From: GCA-2748575 sp033722575
GTDB lineage: Bacteria; Pseudomonadota; Gammaproteobacteria; Pseudomonadales; Ketobacteraceae
Direction of reading: 5' to 3'
NCBI GenBank assembly: GCA_033722575.1
Contig: JAWVYU010000269.1
Location: 1 to 7,088 of the forward strand
Length of the DNA stretch: 7,088 nt
A program made the position numbers and the translations under genes. Below, in pieces: positions 5,951 to 7,088 of this stretch. The stretch's first letter is position 1, and every line of letters begins with the position of its first letter. The notes under the pieces were generated by a model, which did no database searches, was not told the DNA's origin, and saw nothing but the letters and a program-made list of their open reading frames with translations.

Positions 5951-6718
5951 ATGAAACTTAGACATGTTGCGCTGTTGACAGTTGTTCCTTCAATGCTGCT
6001 GGTGGGGTGCGGCGGTGAGGAACGCCGTTCCGTAACCGGCAGTTCTGATCTGACCGGTTTGTGGCGAACCACGCTGACCAGCGCGCAGATAGGACTGGAT
6101 GCCGACTCCAATATCAGCTACCTGCTGGATGAATCTTCCCAGGGACTGTTTATGACAAGCTGTATTAACCGTACACGCATAGAACTGGAAAGAGATGGTA
6201 ACACCATAAAAGGATTGCCGGTTGGGGATACCACCGTGGTGGATAACGATACTGTTCGCGGTTCCGGTGATTTTGGTAATTCCCGCGGATCGAAAATTGC
6301 TTTACCTCTGATTTTTGATATGGGCACTTTATCCATCAATGGCTCAGGTATGGGTAACAACACCTTTACGGATTTATGTATTATTTCTTCGGATGCCAAG
6401 GTGCTGGGTAAAACCACCTATGAAGAATATTCCGCGGCGACCCTTTTCAAAGGCGAAACGCTGGAACTTCGTCTGCGTATTATGGCCAATATCGGTGCTG
6501 CCACTTACAGCCTGGTTCGTGAACCTGCGGCGAGAGAAGCCAGCCTGGTGATTCGCTCGCAGGCATTGATTGATGTCTATAACCGGACCGAAGTGGCGTT
6601 GCGGGATGGCACGGTCACTATCACCGAGGATTCCAATGTCTGGTTGAAGGGTAACTACAGTGGTGTGACGCCCGACGGCGTATTACTCACGGGCGACTTT
6701 GAATTCGAAAAACCCTGA
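5951..6718 (+). CDS. Predicted outer-membrane lipoprotein of unknown function
   Basis: A 255-residue protein from ATG 5951, preceded by an AAAGGG-like ribosome binding site about 9 bases upstream. A lipoprotein signal peptide is clear: a positive start MKLRH, a hydrophobic core, and the lipobox LLVGC with Cys20 as the lipidated residue. Gly21-Gly22 follow, with no Asp at +2, so the Lol rule of enterobacteria predicts the outer membrane. After a short linker the mature part begins with DLTGLWRTTL (about 33-42), the type of opening seen in small beta-barrel, lipocalin-like periplasmic proteins. The rest is rich in short beta-like stretches and Gly/Asn/Asp turns. Cys71 and Cys143 are the only other cysteines and could form a disulphide. 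I do not recognise a family. It is transcribed divergently from the alpha-dioxygenase and shares an 11-bp upstream motif with it, so a role linked to lipid or hydroperoxide handling is possible but only inferred. Confidence 0.85.
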   Translation: MKLRHVALLTVVPSMLLVGCGGEERRSVTGSSDLTGLWRTTLTSAQIGLDADSNISYLLDESSQGLFMTSCINRTRIELERDGNTIKGLPVGDTTVVDNDTVRGSGDFGNSRGSKIALPLIFDMGTLSINGSGMGNNTFTDLCIISSDAKVLGKTTYEEYSAATLFKGETLELRLRIMANIGAATYSLVREPAAREASLVIRSQALIDVYNRTEVALRDGTVTITEDSNVWLKGNYSGVTPDGVLLTGDFEFEKP

Positions 6719-6723
6719 CCCAT

Positions 6724-6750
6724 AAGCGGTGGCTTGTGCCACCGCTTTCT
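6724..6750 (+). terminator. Intrinsic terminator after lipoprotein gene
   Basis: A perfect 10-bp stem, AAGCGGTGGC at 6724-6733 and GCCACCGCTT at 6738-6747, with loop TTGT, begins 5 bp after the stop codon. The trailing T tract is short (CTTTCT), so termination is likely but perhaps not complete. Confidence 0.75.
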
Positions 6751-6751
6751 A

Positions 6752-6769
6752 TACGGAAACTACGGAAAC
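6752..6769 (+). repeat. Perfect 9-bp tandem repeat upstream of debranching-enzyme gene
   Basis: TACGGAAAC occurs twice with no spacer (6752-6760 and 6761-6769), right before a possible -35 element at 6771. It could be a pair of activator half-sites; no known regulator is matched. Confidence 0.45.
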
Positions 6770-6770
6770 A

Positions 6771-6800
6771 TTGTTCATTGGCGTTATCAGGGTTTATCAT
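6771..6800 (+). promoter_or_regulatory. Candidate promoter for the debranching-enzyme gene
   Basis: TTGTTC (6771-6776) and TATCAT (6795-6800) are separated by 18 bases and resemble sigma-70 elements, the -10 better than the -35. An imperfect palindrome, GGGTTTATC at 6790-6798 with GATAAATCC at 6803-6811, overlaps the -10 and might be an operator. ATG 6832 is about 25 bases past the expected start point. Confidence 0.35.
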
Positions 6801-6831
6801 GGGATAAATCCTTATAGATAAGCGCAACGAT

Positions 6832-7088
6832 ATGAATCCGGTCAAGGACCTGGGTGCTGTTCCGGTCAGGGGCAAATCACAAGGCGTCCACTTTTCCCTC
6901 TATTCTTCCTCTGCCCGCGCCGTTCAGGTGACGGTGCTGGATCCTGCCAGTGGTGAGCCCCGGGGTCGCTTTGCGCTGGAGAAATCACACCAGGGAATTT
7001 GGTCGGCCGAAGTGAAACAGGCCTGCGTCGGTGATTTCTACGTGTATCATGTCAGCCACACTCACGAGATAGTTGTGGGGAATTATTA
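6832..7088 (+). CDS. Glycogen debranching enzyme / isoamylase-type protein, N-terminal fragment (GlgX-like, 3' end outside window)
   Basis: The frame opens at ATG 6832 and runs to the window end without a stop, giving about 85 residues. An in-frame TAA at 6805-6807 rules out a longer N-terminus. The translation, MNPVKDLGAVPVRG then GVHFSLYSSSARAVQVTVLD, followed by GIWSAEVKQACVGDFYVYHV, matches the CBM48 domain that opens GlgX and isoamylase proteins. In E. coli GlgX the equivalent reads [20 protein letters not shown], then IWHGYLPDARPGLRYGYRV. Such enzymes hydrolyse alpha-1,6 branches of glycogen in the cytoplasm and then carry a GH13 catalytic barrel, which would lie beyond this window. Other CBM48 proteins (branching enzyme GlgB, TreZ) are possible but fit the opening less well. 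No strong Shine-Dalgarno is seen. It sits after a terminator, so it is likely its own transcription unit. Confidence 0.75.
   Translation, partial: MNPVKDLGAVPVRGKSQGVHFSLYSSSARAVQVTVLDPASGEPRGRFALEKSHQGIWSAEVKQACVGDFYVYHVSHTHEIVVGNY

Noticed and set aside
1..7088. CRISPR array, tRNA, rRNA, insertion sequence or attachment site
   Set aside because: No regularly spaced repeat units, no cloverleaf or rRNA sequence recognised, no transposase or integrase motif and no terminal inverted repeats flanking genes.

Overview
The window reads like the chromosome of a Gram-negative bacterium, most likely a free-living gammaproteobacterium. The basis is an outer-membrane-type lipoprotein, a MalT-type LuxR regulator, a glycogen-debranching enzyme and a lysine-catabolic gene pair. 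The genus cannot be fixed from the sequence alone, so the taxonomic call is inference. Gene density is normal, and I see no insertion sequence, tRNA, rRNA, CRISPR array or phage gene.

Layout. (1) 1-1882, plus strand: the 3' end of a saccharopine-dehydrogenase-family gene, then after a 56-bp gap a complete antiquitin-type (ALDH7) aldehyde dehydrogenase. Together they fit the last two steps of the saccharopine route of lysine breakdown: saccharopine to aminoadipate semialdehyde to 2-aminoadipate. (2) 1892-3574, minus strand, convergent with a 9-bp gap: a 560-residue regulator made of a helical TPR-like repeat region and a C-terminal LuxR helix-turn-helix. It lacks the NTPase half of full-length MalT/AlkS proteins. 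Two adjacent palindromes lie just upstream of its start. (3) 3844-5598, minus strand: a haem fatty-acid alpha-dioxygenase homologue of the plant alpha-DOX type, with all recognisable catalytic residues kept, followed by a strong intrinsic terminator. (4) 5599-5950: a 352-bp divergent intergenic region rich in repeats. It includes a 17-bp tandem repeat with 20-bp period and an 11-bp motif shared by both divergent promoter regions at similar distance from each start codon. (5) 5951-6718, plus strand: a lipoprotein of unknown function with its own hairpin terminator. (6) 6832 to the window end, plus strand: the start of a GlgX/isoamylase-type debranching enzyme (CBM48 domain), cut by the window edge and preceded by a 9-bp tandem repeat and a palindrome.

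The most interesting part is 3575-6718. A bacterial alpha-dioxygenase, which would make 2-hydroperoxy fatty acids, lies next to a LuxR/TPR regulator on one side and a divergent lipoprotein sharing a candidate promoter element on the other. This could be an oxylipin-forming or fatty-acid-shortening module. That link is inference; the enzyme family assignment is well supported by motifs.
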